Notes under the pieces: generated by a model
What the model saw: the letters and a program-made list of their open reading frames with translations, nothing else
Database searches by the model: none
Told to the model about the DNA's origin: nothing
Origin: JAVKFY01 sp040223615
GTDB lineage: Bacteria; Pseudomonadota; Alphaproteobacteria; GCA-2731375
Reading direction: 5' to 3'
Length of the DNA stretch: 64,000 nucleotides
Assembly (NCBI GenBank): GCA_040223615.1
Contig: JAVKFY010000066.1
Location: 47,789-111,788 of the forward strand
Program-made: the position numbers and the translations under genes
In this document: in pieces, positions 43,428 through 51,332 of the stretch
Layout of the letters: each line of letters starts with the position of its first letter
Position numbering within the stretch: position 1 is the first letter of the stretch

Positions 43428-43576
43428 CGCATTCCCCCGATTTCCAGCACGCTCGCGCGCGAGTCGCCGACCCATTCTAACCCACCCGGCGCGGCGGCGC
43501 CCACGACTCCACCGGGGCCGGGAAACGTGCCATGCTGGCGGCGTCCGCCGACATTGCCGAACCGGAGAGTGACCCC

Positions 43577-45106
43577 ATGTTCGCCGCCCCACGTTCTGCG
43601 CGTCCGCTGGCGCGCGTCCGCCACCGCCTGCTGCCGCTCGCCACCGCCGCGTGCCTTGCCGCCGCCAGCCCCGCGCAGGCGGAACTCGACGCCGAGAAGA
43701 TCAAGGTCCAGGTCCAGAAGGCGATCGACCAATACGTGGAGATGACCGACGGCGCGCTGCAGCCGCAAGGCTCGGTGAACGTCGTCGAGGACGGCGACGC
43801 GATCGTCGTCACCACGCCGGCGATGGTCGTGGAGGGCCCGGATTCGCGCATCGAAGTGCCCTCCTCGCTGGTCCGGCTGACCGAGACCGATGCCGACCAC
43901 ATCGCCTTCACGCTGACCTTGCCGAACGAGATCACCGGGGTGAAGCAGGGCTCGGTGCCGGACAAGCTCTTGATCACCATCGGCGGCCAGCAGATCGAAG
44001 GCGCCTTCCGGCCCAGCCTGCTGACCTTCGAGAAGCTCGACCTGCGGCTCGACGACATCGCCGGCAGTGTCAATGACGGCTCGTTCAGCCTCGGCGCGCT
44101 GCGCTTGAACCTGGCGAATATCGAGGACGCACCCGGCAAGTGGCGCTCCGACGCCGGCTTCGCGCTCGGCGAGTTGCGGGTGATGGACGCCGAGAAGACG
44201 CAGCTGGTGGCCATCGGCCGGATCGAGAATGCCTGGCGCATCGACCAGTACGACCTGCCGGCATTCGCCGAGATCCAGCGCAAGATGACCGGCGGCAGCC
44301 CGTTCATGGGCATGCCCAAGCCGGATGACGAGGTGGTGCAGCAGGCCATGCAGGAGATGATCCAGCGCCTGCCCGAGCTGTTCGACGGCGCCAATGGCGG
44401 CGGCACCTTCCGCATCGCCGGCCTGCAGGTCGCCGCGATCCAGCAACCGCCCTTCAGCCTCGGCGCCGCGTCGATCGACCTGGGCCTGGCGCCGGAGGAG
44501 GCGCTCTACGGCCTGCAACTCGGCTTGAACGTCGACAAGCCGGAGATCGACCCGATGGCCTCACCGGTGCCGCCGCACCTGCTGCCGCGCAGCGCCGTCG
44601 CCGACCTCGGCCTGCGCCGCCTGCCGCTCGGGCAGCTCTGGCAGATGGTTTCGGTGCCGATGCAGCAGGCAATGAAGCTGGAGATGTCGGGCAAGATGAC
44701 GCCGGAGGCCGAGGCCGAGATCAACGAACAGTTCGAGATGGTGCCGTTCGCCGCCATGGGCATGGCCGGCGAGGCCGGCAGCTTCGCCGAGATCAAGTCG
44801 ATCGAGATCGAGCTTGGCCCGGCCAAGCTGTCGGTCGCCGGCGTCGGCCCGCTGTTGCCGGGTATGCCGGAGCCGGCGCTGAACATACTGGCCAAGATCG
44901 AGGGTCTCGACGACCTCGCCGCCGAGGTGCAGAAGCTCGACAAGGGTATGGCCGATCAGATCATGCCGGTGATCGTCATGCTGCGCGGCCTGGGCAAGGC
45001 GGTGTCGGAGAATGACAGGATCGTCCACACCTACCAGATCGCGGAGGGCAAGCAGGGCGAGATCACCGTAAACGGCGTCAACGTCGACGAATTGCAACCG
45101 AAGTAA
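43577..45106 (+). CDS. Large secreted protein of unknown function
   Basis: This 509-residue protein has an N-terminal signal peptide (basic region about 6-16, then LLPLATAACLAAASPAQA, cut near residue 35 before ELDAEK). The mature part is an extended beta-rich, lipid-binding-like protein: long stretches of alternating hydrophobic residues (IEVPSSLVRL, FRIAGLQVAAIQ) recall DUF945/DUF2125-type periplasmic proteins, but I cannot assign a family safely. The start at 43577 has ggagagtga upstream; an ATG at 43532 would place 15 residues before the signal. Its stop is 29 bases before the short-chain dehydrogenase gene, so they may be co-transcribed. Confidence 0.75.
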   Translation: MFAAPRSARPLARVRHRLLPLATAACLAAASPAQAELDAEKIKVQVQKAIDQYVEMTDGALQPQGSVNVVEDGDAIVVTTPAMVVEGPDSRIEVPSSLVRLTETDADHIAFTLTLPNEITGVKQGSVPDKLLITIGGQQIEGAFRPSLLTFEKLDLRLDDIAGSVNDGSFSLGALRLNLANIEDAPGKWRSDAGFALGELRVMDAEKTQLVAIGRIENAWRIDQYDLPAFAEIQRKMTGGSPFMGMPKPDDEVVQQAMQEMIQRLPELFDGANGGGTFRIAGLQVAAIQQPPFSLGAASIDLGLAPEEALYGLQLGLNVDKPEIDPMASPVPPHLLPRSAVADLGLRRLPLGQLWQMVSVPMQQAMKLEMSGKMTPEAEAEINEQFEMVPFAAMGMAGEAGSFAEIKSIEIELGPAKLSVAGVGPLLPGMPEPALNILAKIEGLDDLAAEVQKLDKGMADQIMPVIVMLRGLGKAVSENDRIVHTYQIAEGKQGEITVNGVNVDELQPK

Positions 45107-45135
45107 ACCGAGCCAACGAAGGAAAATAGCGCCCC

Positions 45136-45825
45136 ATGCCAACCGTCATGATCACCGGTGCCAGCCGCGGCATCGGCCTGGAATTCGTCCGCCAATATGC
45201 CGCCGAGGGCTGGCGCATCTACGCCTGCTGCCGCACGCCGGCCAAGGCCGAGGCACTGCAGGAAATCGCCAAGGGCTCCGGCGGCAAGGTCACCGCGCAC
45301 GCGCTCGACGTCGACGACGAGGCCTCGGTGAAGGCCGCCGCGGCGGAACTGGCCGACGCCAAGATCGACGTGCTGATCAACAATGCCGGCATCAATCCGG
45401 CGCGCGACAACGGCCTGGGCGACATCGACTACGACAAGTGGATGGACGCCTTCCGGACCAATGTGCTCGGACCGGTCCGCGTGGTGGAGCATTTCATCGA
45501 CAAGCTCGACGGCGAGAAGAAGCTGATCACGATCTCCAGCCTGATGGGCTCGATCACCGAGAACCAGGCGTCCAACGGCATCGTCTACCGCTCCTCCAAG
45601 ACCGCCGTGAACATGGCGATGGATTGCATCGCCAACGGCGTGAACGACAAGGGCATCGCCGTGGTCGCGTTCCATCCCGGCTGGGTCAAGACCGATATGG
45701 GCGGCCCGAACGCGGCCGTCGAGATACCCGACAGCGTCTCCGGCATGCGCAAGGTCATCGGCGAACTGACCGCCGCCGACAACGGCACCTTCCGCAATTT
45801 CGACGGCGGCAGGATCGCCTGGTAA
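45136..45825 (+). CDS. Short-chain dehydrogenase/reductase (C-factor-like)
   Basis: This 229-residue NAD(P)-binding enzyme starts with the cofactor loop MITGASRGIGLEF (residues 5-17, TGxxxGIG). It has LINNAGI, the catalytic Ser in ISSLMGS, and Tyr and Lys in YRSSKTAVNMA. This compact size and the HPGWVKTDMGG ending resemble the csgA/C-factor-like group of SDRs. The substrate is unknown. It is followed by a strong terminator at 45853. Confidence 0.9.
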   Translation: MPTVMITGASRGIGLEFVRQYAAEGWRIYACCRTPAKAEALQEIAKGSGGKVTAHALDVDDEASVKAAAAELADAKIDVLINNAGINPARDNGLGDIDYDKWMDAFRTNVLGPVRVVEHFIDKLDGEKKLITISSLMGSITENQASNGIVYRSSKTAVNMAMDCIANGVNDKGIAVVAFHPGWVKTDMGGPNAAVEIPDSVSGMRKVIGELTAADNGTFRNFDGGRIAW

Positions 45826-45852
45826 CAGCCACCAGCAACAGCCATAAGTGTT

Positions 45853-45893
45853 AACGGGCCGTCGTTCCCTGGCGTGGGAATGGCGGCCCGTTT
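45853..45893 (+). terminator. Rho-independent terminator after the SDR gene
   Basis: AACGGGCCG and CGGCCCGTT pair around an inner ttccc/gggaa stem, followed by a TTT tract. It closes the transcript of the secreted protein and SDR genes. Its tail runs directly into the dyad at 45895. Confidence 0.8.
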
Positions 45894-45894
45894 G

Positions 45895-45911
45895 TGTCGG
45901 GTTCCCTTACA
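45895..45911 (+). promoter_or_regulatory. 17-bp dyad, candidate enhancer for PEP-CTERM gene 1
   Basis: TGTCGGGTTCCCTTACA is an imperfect palindrome (TGT-N11-ACA with GG/CC inside). It starts 82 bases before the GG of the -24 element. A related sequence, identical at 12 of 17 positions, lies 81 bases before the -24 element of the second PEP-CTERM gene. Site size and position fit an NtrC-family activator such as PrsR; no such gene is in the window. Confidence 0.5.
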
Positions 45912-45974
45912 AATCCATCCGCTTGACGGCCGGTCAATTTTTCCAACCAGTTGATAAGGCAGGCACTTTCGACC

Positions 45975-45991
45975 TTGGCTTGAAACTTGCG
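45975..45991 (+). promoter_or_regulatory. Sigma-54 promoter of PEP-CTERM gene 1
   Basis: TTGGCTTGAAACTTGCG matches the -24/-12 consensus YTGGCACGRNNNTTGCW, with GG (45977-45978) and GC (45989-45990) ten bases apart. Transcription would start near 46002, giving a leader of about 77 bases. Two consensus positions differ (TT for AC), and the last base is G for W. Confidence 0.75.
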
Positions 45992-46078
45992 TTTCTCATG
46001 CGAAACCGTGACCAACGACGGATGAGGGCGCAACAGCCGGCTCGACCGGCAAAAACCGATTTGTAGGGGTAGGTAAAC

Positions 46079-46897
46079 ATGCAGAAGTCTCTGCGCGGCC
46101 TCACCGGCGCACTCGCGCTCGGCGTCGGCGCGCTCATGGCGGCACCGGCGCTGGCCGTGCCATCCGCGCCGCAGGATGTCTATTATCCGGCCAGCTATTC
46201 CGCGATCGCCTTTTCGGCGGCCATCGACCCCACTTGGTCGAACGGCTCCGGCGGGCACGCGCTCTGGTTCTCCGACGGCTCGGTGTTCGGCACCAAGTCG
46301 TTCATCTTCGAAACCGTGGGTATCTTCACCAAGACCGGCCCTTCGGCGACGCTGACCGGCAACATTCATCAGGGCAACATCGACACCAACACGCCGAGTG
46401 GCTCCACCACGACCGACACCGGCAACAGCTTCATGCTGTCCGCGACCTTCAGCTACATCGGTGACGGCCCGGTGGCCTCCGGCACCGCCGCGCCGACCTG
46501 CTCGGCCAAGCGCGAGCTGACCGCCGCCGCCTACGTGCCCGGCCCCGGTGGCGTCGATCCCTGCGAGTGGAGCTTCTTCCACCTGGATACCGCGACGCTG
46601 ACCGGTACCAATGACAATGACGGCCTGATCGTCACGCTGGCGCACATGGGCCCGCCAGTGCAGACCGGCGTCGGCGCGAATGGCAAGAACCTGGACACCG
46701 GCCTGTCCGGCTGGTGGGCCTGGGAAGTCACCGCCAACCCGAACGACGTGCGCGGCCTGGCGGTCGGCACCAACAACGGCGGCGGCCACGGCGACTTCAA
46801 CATCGACTGGGATGTCGTCGTGCCCGAGCCCGGCACGCTGGCCGTGTTCGGCGCCGCCCTGCTCGGCCTCGGCGGCCTGCGCCGCCGCCGCCGCTAG
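46079..46897 (+). CDS. PEP-CTERM surface protein 1
   Basis: This 272-residue exported protein has a signal peptide of about 26 residues ending in APALA. The body is Gly/Thr/Ser-rich with two cysteines (about 141 and 161), and the C-terminal sorting signal is VVPEPGTLAVFGAALLGLGGLRRRRR: a PEP motif, a hydrophobic helix and an Arg cluster, the tripartite signal cut by exosortase. The anchored protein is expected at the outer surface or in extracellular polymer. The body has no recognised domain. It has aggggtagg five bases before the ATG, a sigma-54 promoter, and a terminator after its stop. Confidence 0.9.
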   Translation: MQKSLRGLTGALALGVGALMAAPALAVPSAPQDVYYPASYSAIAFSAAIDPTWSNGSGGHALWFSDGSVFGTKSFIFETVGIFTKTGPSATLTGNIHQGNIDTNTPSGSTTTDTGNSFMLSATFSYIGDGPVASGTAAPTCSAKRELTAAAYVPGPGGVDPCEWSFFHLDTATLTGTNDNDGLIVTLAHMGPPVQTGVGANGKNLDTGLSGWWAWEVTANPNDVRGLAVGTNNGGGHGDFNIDWDVVVPEPGTLAVFGAALLGLGGLRRRRR

Positions 46898-46918
46898 GCA
46901 ACGGCAAAAGTCTTCTGA

Positions 46919-46950
46919 GACGGGCGGCGCCTCCGGGCGTCGCCCGTTGT
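46919..46950. terminator. Hairpin terminator between convergent genes
   Basis: GACGGGCG and CGCCCGTT pair around a smaller GCC/GGC stem; GTCTTT follows on the plus strand. It lies between the end of the PEP-CTERM gene and the end of the GNAT gene and can serve both. Confidence 0.75.
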
Positions 46951-46958
46951 CTTTGCGC

Positions 46959-47363
46959 TCAGGGCCTGCGGCGCATCACGAGCACGTCGCAGACCGTCGT
47001 CTCCACTTCGAAGCCAGCCCGCTCGTACATCTCGCGGGCACGCCGGTTGCCCTCGAAGACCGTGAGCTTCGCGAGCCCGTCGATCTGTCCCAGCGCGGCA
47101 TCCAGCAGCAACCGCCCGATACCGCGCCCGTGATGCTCAGGACGCACGTAGAGGAACCGCACCTCCTCGCGCGTGACCGTGACGAAGCCGACCGCCTGGC
47201 CATTTAGCACGGCCATGGTGTTGGTACCGGTCGGCAGCCGCCGGAACTGGCGCGTCTGTTCCGGATCGTCGCCGACCTCCAGCGGTCGCGCCGCATTGTA
47301 GATCGCGTCGATCGCCGCGACGTCGGCTAGCCCTGCCGGCCTGAGCGTCACCTCTTCCGTCAT
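46959..47363 (-). CDS. GNAT family N-acetyltransferase
   Basis: This 134-residue acetyltransferase uses acetyl-CoA. Motif A with the pyrophosphate loop is VRPEHHGRGIGRLLLDAAL (about 76-94, Q/RxxGxG/A type), and the C-terminal EGNRRAREMYERAGFEVE carries the usual motif B. The acceptor substrate is unknown. It is divergent from the adenylate cyclase gene, 46 bases away, and converges with the PEP-CTERM gene. Confidence 0.9.
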   Translation of the reverse strand: MTEEVTLRPAGLADVAAIDAIYNAARPLEVGDDPEQTRQFRRLPTGTNTMAVLNGQAVGFVTVTREEVRFLYVRPEHHGRGIGRLLLDAALGQIDGLAKLTVFEGNRRAREMYERAGFEVETTVCDVLVMRRRP

Positions 47364-47409
47364 CGTTTCATCCCGCTATGCTGCCGGCGCACTCTAGTCG
47401 GGAGCCCGC

Positions 47410-48735
47410 ATGAGCGTCGATCGCATCGACCTCGCCGTCCGCGCTGAACGCGCCCGCGCGCTACGCCAGGCGGTGCGTGTGCGCGCCGCCCTGATGGTGG
47501 TGATCACCGGCTGGGTGCTGTCCGAGAATGCGTGGCCACAGGGGCTGTACTTCGTGCCGTTCATGGCCGGCTTCGCGGTGGCGCCGTTCCTGATCGCGCG
47601 AGCGTTCGAGGCCGATGCCCGCCAGCCCCTCGGCTGGCTCTACCTGATGGTCACCATCGACGCCGTCCTGCTCGCACTGACGACGCTGATACCGAACCCG
47701 TTCTACGACAACCAGATCGGGCCGCAGGTCATGCTGACGTTGAACAACGAGAATTACTTCTACCTGCTGATCGTCGGCGCTGGGTTCTTCTATGCCCCGG
47801 CGCTGGTACTGTTCACCGGCGCGGTCTGCGCCGCGGCCTGGGCGATCGGCGCCGGCATCATCTACTACCTGCCGGACACCATTCGCGGCGGCGAACTGCC
47901 GACACAGAGCTACAGCAAGGTCGAGCTGTTCGAGTTGACCAGCAACCCGCTCTACATCGACCCCGGCGACCTGGCCCGTCCGGTCGTGGTGATGATCCTG
48001 ACCGCGACGGTGCTGGCCTTTGTCGTGCGACGGGCCCGCGCGCTGCTGGCCGAGCAGGCCGAAGCCGCGCGCCAGCGCACCAACCTGGCGCGCTATTTCG
48101 CGCAGAACATGGTCGACGAGCTGGCCGGCGCCGACGATCCGCTGGAAGCGGCGCAGACGCAGCGCGCGGCGGTGCTGTTCCTCGACATCGTCGGTTTCAC
48201 CGGCTTCGCCGACGGCCGCCCGGCCGACGACCTGATCGCGACGCTGCGCCAGTTCCATGCACGGGTCAGCGCCCAGGTCTTCGCCCACGGCGGCACGCTG
48301 GAGAAGTTCACCGGCGACGGCGTGATGGCGACCTTCGGCACGCCTCGTCCGGGACCGGCCGACGCCGCCAACGCGCTGGCCTGCGCGCGCGACATGGTCG
48401 CCGCCGCCGACGCCTGGAACGCCGAGCGGGCTGACGCCCCGGCGCTGGCGATCGGTGTCGGCGTAGCGCTGGGCCCGGTGGTCATCGGCGACGTCGGCGA
48501 TGGCGAACGCATGGAGCGCGCCGTGCTGGGCGACACCGTCAACGTCGCCGCCCGGCTGGAGCGGCTGACCCGAGAGCTCGACAGCCAGATCGCGGTCTCC
48601 GCCGATCTGATTCAGGCCGCCGGGGACGAGGGAGCCGATCTCGCCGGCTTCGAGCCCGCCGGCGCGCGCCCTCTGCGCGGCCGTGCCGAGGCCATCGACG
48701 TCTGGGTGTACCGGTCGGTAACCCCTTCGTGCTAG
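47410..48735 (+). CDS. Membrane-bound class III adenylate cyclase
   Basis: This 441-residue protein has an N-terminal membrane part with about six helices between residues 24 and 208, and a C-terminal cyclase domain from about 250. Metal-binding Asp259 (LFLDIVGFT) and Asp303 (KFTGDGVM), the purine-binding Lys299, and LGDTVNVAARLERL with the Asp of the Lys-Asp pair and transition-state Asn and Arg are all present, so adenylate rather than guanylate cyclase is likely. It should make cAMP in response to a membrane signal. A GGGAG lies upstream of the ATG. It is followed by the lipoprotein gene 33 bases later. Confidence 0.92.
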   Translation: MSVDRIDLAVRAERARALRQAVRVRAALMVVITGWVLSENAWPQGLYFVPFMAGFAVAPFLIARAFEADARQPLGWLYLMVTIDAVLLALTTLIPNPFYDNQIGPQVMLTLNNENYFYLLIVGAGFFYAPALVLFTGAVCAAAWAIGAGIIYYLPDTIRGGELPTQSYSKVELFELTSNPLYIDPGDLARPVVVMILTATVLAFVVRRARALLAEQAEAARQRTNLARYFAQNMVDELAGADDPLEAAQTQRAAVLFLDIVGFTGFADGRPADDLIATLRQFHARVSAQVFAHGGTLEKFTGDGVMATFGTPRPGPADAANALACARDMVAAADAWNAERADAPALAIGVGVALGPVVIGDVGDGERMERAVLGDTVNVAARLERLTRELDSQIAVSADLIQAAGDEGADLAGFEPAGARPLRGRAEAIDVWVYRSVTPSC

Positions 48736-48768
48736 AATCGCTGTCGATAGTCGATCGAGGAGAGTCCG

Positions 48769-49008
48769 GTGAAGCCACTCGCCATGCTGACCGCCGCCGC
48801 CGCCATGCTGGCGCTCACCGGTTGCGGCACTTTCGTGAAGGTCAACGATCCTGAGAAGCTGATCGTGGTCCCGGCCGGTCACATGCCGCCGTCGGGCCTG
48901 TGCCGCTACTGGTACCCCGACCGCCACATCTCGCAGCAGCCGTCGTCGGGCAACTGCAACGCGCTGAAGGACGAAGTACCGGAAGGCGCCTACCTGATCC
49001 GCACCTAG
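48769..49008 (+). CDS. Small lipoprotein of unknown function, GTG start
   Basis: This 79-residue protein starts MKPLAMLTAAAAMLALTGC, a signal peptide with lipobox LTGC (Cys19), so it should be anchored in the membrane by a lipid. The mature part has VPAGHMPPSGLCRYWYPDRHIS and a second and third Cys, the pattern of small Cys-rich periplasmic lipoproteins that are widespread in alphaproteobacteria but have no assigned role. The start is GTG with gaggagag upstream. It lies 33 bases after the cyclase. Confidence 0.8.
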   Translation: MKPLAMLTAAAAMLALTGCGTFVKVNDPEKLIVVPAGHMPPSGLCRYWYPDRHISQQPSSGNCNALKDEVPEGAYLIRT

Positions 49009-49071
49009 CGCGCGTCCGCGCGGCCCCGCGACAAACTACCGGGGCGAGCAGCAGTGTCCGCGCCATCGCGG

Positions 49072-50163
49072 TCATGACACAGCCTCCATGATCGCCCCGA
49101 CCACCTCGTTGGCGCGGGCGCCGTCGATCCAGCGCAGCACCACCACCAGTTCGGCCGGCGGGTCGATCCAGATCATCGACATGCCGGCGCCGATGGCGAA
49201 GAAGGCATCTGCCGAGGCCGCCGGCATGTACGCCCGCTCGGTGTTCAGCCACCACAGGTAGCCGTAGGTCGGGTTCAGCTCGCACGGCGTCGTCATCTGA
49301 TCGATCCACGCCGGCGGCAGGATTTGCTCGCCGTTCCACTTGCCGCCCTGGGCGATCATCTGGCCGACGCGGGCGTGGTCGCGCGTCGACATCCACAGGC
49401 CGCCGCCCCAGTGCGAGCCGCCGGGCACGCCGATCATGTAGCGCCCGTCGACCGTCTCGCCGGCATTGCGGTAGCCGTTCCAGCTCCAGGTCTCGGTGGC
49501 GCCAATCGGGTCCATCACCCGCTCCTTCAGGACCGCCGGCAGCGGCCGCTTGAACACCCGCATCAGCGACAGGCTGAGCCGGTTCACGCGGACGTCGTTG
49601 TATTCCCAGTATCCGCCGGGCGCTTCCAGCTCGCGCTTTTGGCCCTTCTTCTCGTTCAGGCCGCCGCCCAGCGTGCGGAAATGATCGACCTGGTCCGGCT
49701 TCGACCACAAAGTGCCCGACCATTCGCTGGTCTGCTGCAGCAGGTGGCGCCAGGTGATCGCGCCATTGTGGTTGCCGGTAAATCCGCCGTCGTCGACCAG
49801 TTCCGCCACCGGCCGGTCGACATCCGCGATCAGGCCGTCGTCGACCGCGATCCCGGCCAGGATCGACAGGTAGCTCTTGGCCACCGAGAAGGTCATGTCG
49901 ACGCGTTGCGGCGTGCCCCACTCGGCGATCGGCCGGCCGCGTTTCACGATCACGCCGCTGACCCGCCCGCGCGGCCGCGTCGGGCCGAGCACCTCGTTCC
50001 ACGGCGGCGGCTCGAAGGTGCCCTCTGCCAGCGCCGTGGCGATGTCGCGCGGCCAGGTCGTTTCGCACGCGCGCGACACCTCGATGGCGGCTTGCAGCTT
50101 GCCGGCATCGAAGTCGCCGGCATCGGCCACGCACTCGCCGCCCCGGTCCAGCGGTCGGTTCAA
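49072..50163 (-). CDS. Serine hydrolase, beta-lactamase-related, TTG start
   Basis: This 363-residue protein has the class C beta-lactamase/esterase fold. The SxxK motif is Ser93-Val-Ala-Lys96 in DMTFSVAKSYLS; the WEYNDVRVNRLS segment supplies the expected Tyr. No signal peptide is seen, which suggests a cytoplasmic hydrolase, for example an esterase or a 6-aminohexanoate-dimer-hydrolase-like enzyme, and not a true periplasmic beta-lactamase. The start is TTG at 50163 with GGAG seven bases upstream, overlapping the stop of the upstream gene by 4 bases (TTGA). An alternative is the GTG of GECVADAG ten residues in. Confidence 0.83.
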   Translation of the reverse strand: MNRPLDRGGECVADAGDFDAGKLQAAIEVSRACETTWPRDIATALAEGTFEPPPWNEVLGPTRPRGRVSGVIVKRGRPIAEWGTPQRVDMTFSVAKSYLSILAGIAVDDGLIADVDRPVAELVDDGGFTGNHNGAITWRHLLQQTSEWSGTLWSKPDQVDHFRTLGGGLNEKKGQKRELEAPGGYWEYNDVRVNRLSLSLMRVFKRPLPAVLKERVMDPIGATETWSWNGYRNAGETVDGRYMIGVPGGSHWGGGLWMSTRDHARVGQMIAQGGKWNGEQILPPAWIDQMTTPCELNPTYGYLWWLNTERAYMPAASADAFFAIGAGMSMIWIDPPAELVVVLRWIDGARANEVVGAIMEAVS

Positions 50164-50720
50164 AGCTTCGGCTCCGGCAGGCCCTTCACGCCGACTGGCA
50201 GCGCCACCTGGAACGCGTTCAGCGTCATGCCGACCAGCGTGTAGTAGCCCGACGTGATCACCAGATCGACCGCGCCCTGCTCGCCGAACCGGTTCAGCAC
50301 ATTGTTGTAGGCGTCGTCGGGAATGCGGTGCTTGTGGATGAGCGCGTGGATGAAGTCGTAGACCGCCGCGGCGTCCGCGTCATCGCCGAAGTCGGGCCGC
50401 GTCTCGGCCTCGATGGCGTCGATATAGGCGTCGGCCAGGCCGACGTCGCGGGCGATGCGAGCGTGTGCGTACCACTCGAACTGCGCATGCCAGAAACGAC
50501 CGGTGAGCAGGATCGCCAGCTCCTTCAGCCGGTCCTCCATCGAGTTGGCGAAGCGCACCGCCGCACCCAGGTCCTGCGCCTTCATGCCCATCTCCGGACT
50601 GCGCAGCCAGGACTGGATCGGGCCGGCCAGCCGGCCGCGCGGACCGGCGACGACGGCGTCGTAGACCTGCTTCTGCGCCGGGTTCATCTGCTCCGGCTCA
50701 AGGTCGGGCATACGCTCCAT
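50160..50720 (-). CDS. Carboxymuconolactone decarboxylase-like protein
   Basis: This 186-residue all-helical protein of the CMD/AhpD superfamily has an N-terminal LEPEQMNPAQKQVYDAVVAGPRG, the segment LAILLTGRFWHAQFEWYAHARIA (about 68-90) that holds the active-site Glu and His of true decarboxylases, and VDLVITSGYYTLVGMTLNAF. The CxxC of AhpD peroxidases is absent, so a decarboxylase-like or structural role is more likely than peroxidase. Its stop overlaps the serine hydrolase start. It may form an operon with the thioesterase upstream. Confidence 0.85.
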   Translation of the reverse strand: MERMPDLEPEQMNPAQKQVYDAVVAGPRGRLAGPIQSWLRSPEMGMKAQDLGAAVRFANSMEDRLKELAILLTGRFWHAQFEWYAHARIARDVGLADAYIDAIEAETRPDFGDDADAAAVYDFIHALIHKHRIPDDAYNNVLNRFGEQGAVDLVITSGYYTLVGMTLNAFQVALPVGVKGLPEPKL

Positions 50721-50743
50721 GGGTGGTTCCTTTTCTGGTCCAG

Positions 50744-51241
50744 TTATCCGGTGATGCGGCCGGCCTTCACGCCGATGACGTGGCCGACCTGTGGCGGGCG
50801 CGGCAGCGCGGCGTGCGCCTGCCTGATCTCCGCGAGCCGTTGCTGAATCGACGGCGCCATCTCAGCGCCGCGCCGGGTCTCGCGGCTGACGTGCAGCGAG
50901 ATCAGCTCGTTGGTCGACGCCAGGTAGCCCTCTTCCGCGTGGTACATCATGTGGATGTAGTGCAGTCGCTTGGCGTCGAAATCGAGCAGCTGCGTGGCGA
51001 AGCGCAAGCGATCGCCCTCGCCGACCTCGCGGTCGTAGGTGATGTGCGCCTCCAGGCAGAAGGTGGTGATCCGTTCCGCCTCGCGGTGCGCCGTGTCGAG
51101 CCCGACGAAGTCGAAGAAGGCGTCGGTGGCGAAATCGAACACCACCATGTAGTAGCCCATGTTCATATGCCCGTTGTGGTCGATCCACTCAGGGCGCACC
51201 ACGTCACGATACTGATCGAACGGCGCCTGCATGCCTGCCAT
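50744..51241 (-). CDS. Acyl-CoA thioesterase, hotdog fold
   Basis: This 165-residue hotdog-fold protein has VVRPEWIDHNGHMNMGYYMVVFDFATDAFF, with the DHNGHMN motif that marks 4-hydroxybenzoyl-CoA thioesterase-type enzymes (catalytic Asp and a helix-capping Gly). Typical strands follow: CLEAHITYDREV and RLHYIHMMYH. It releases free acid from an acyl-CoA; the acyl group is unknown. The ATG at 51241 has aagga upstream. It lies 23 bases before the CMD-like gene and is divergent from the oxidoreductase. Confidence 0.88.
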   Translation of the reverse strand: MAGMQAPFDQYRDVVRPEWIDHNGHMNMGYYMVVFDFATDAFFDFVGLDTAHREAERITTFCLEAHITYDREVGEGDRLRFATQLLDFDAKRLHYIHMMYHAEEGYLASTNELISLHVSRETRRGAEMAPSIQQRLAEIRQAHAALPRPPQVGHVIGVKAGRITG

Positions 51242-51332
51242 GTTTCCTTCTTCGATGCCTCGCCAAGCCTCCGGCCTTCGCGGTAAGATTACCGCAACTC
51301 CCTGAAACCCGCAGATGTCCGGAGTGACCAGA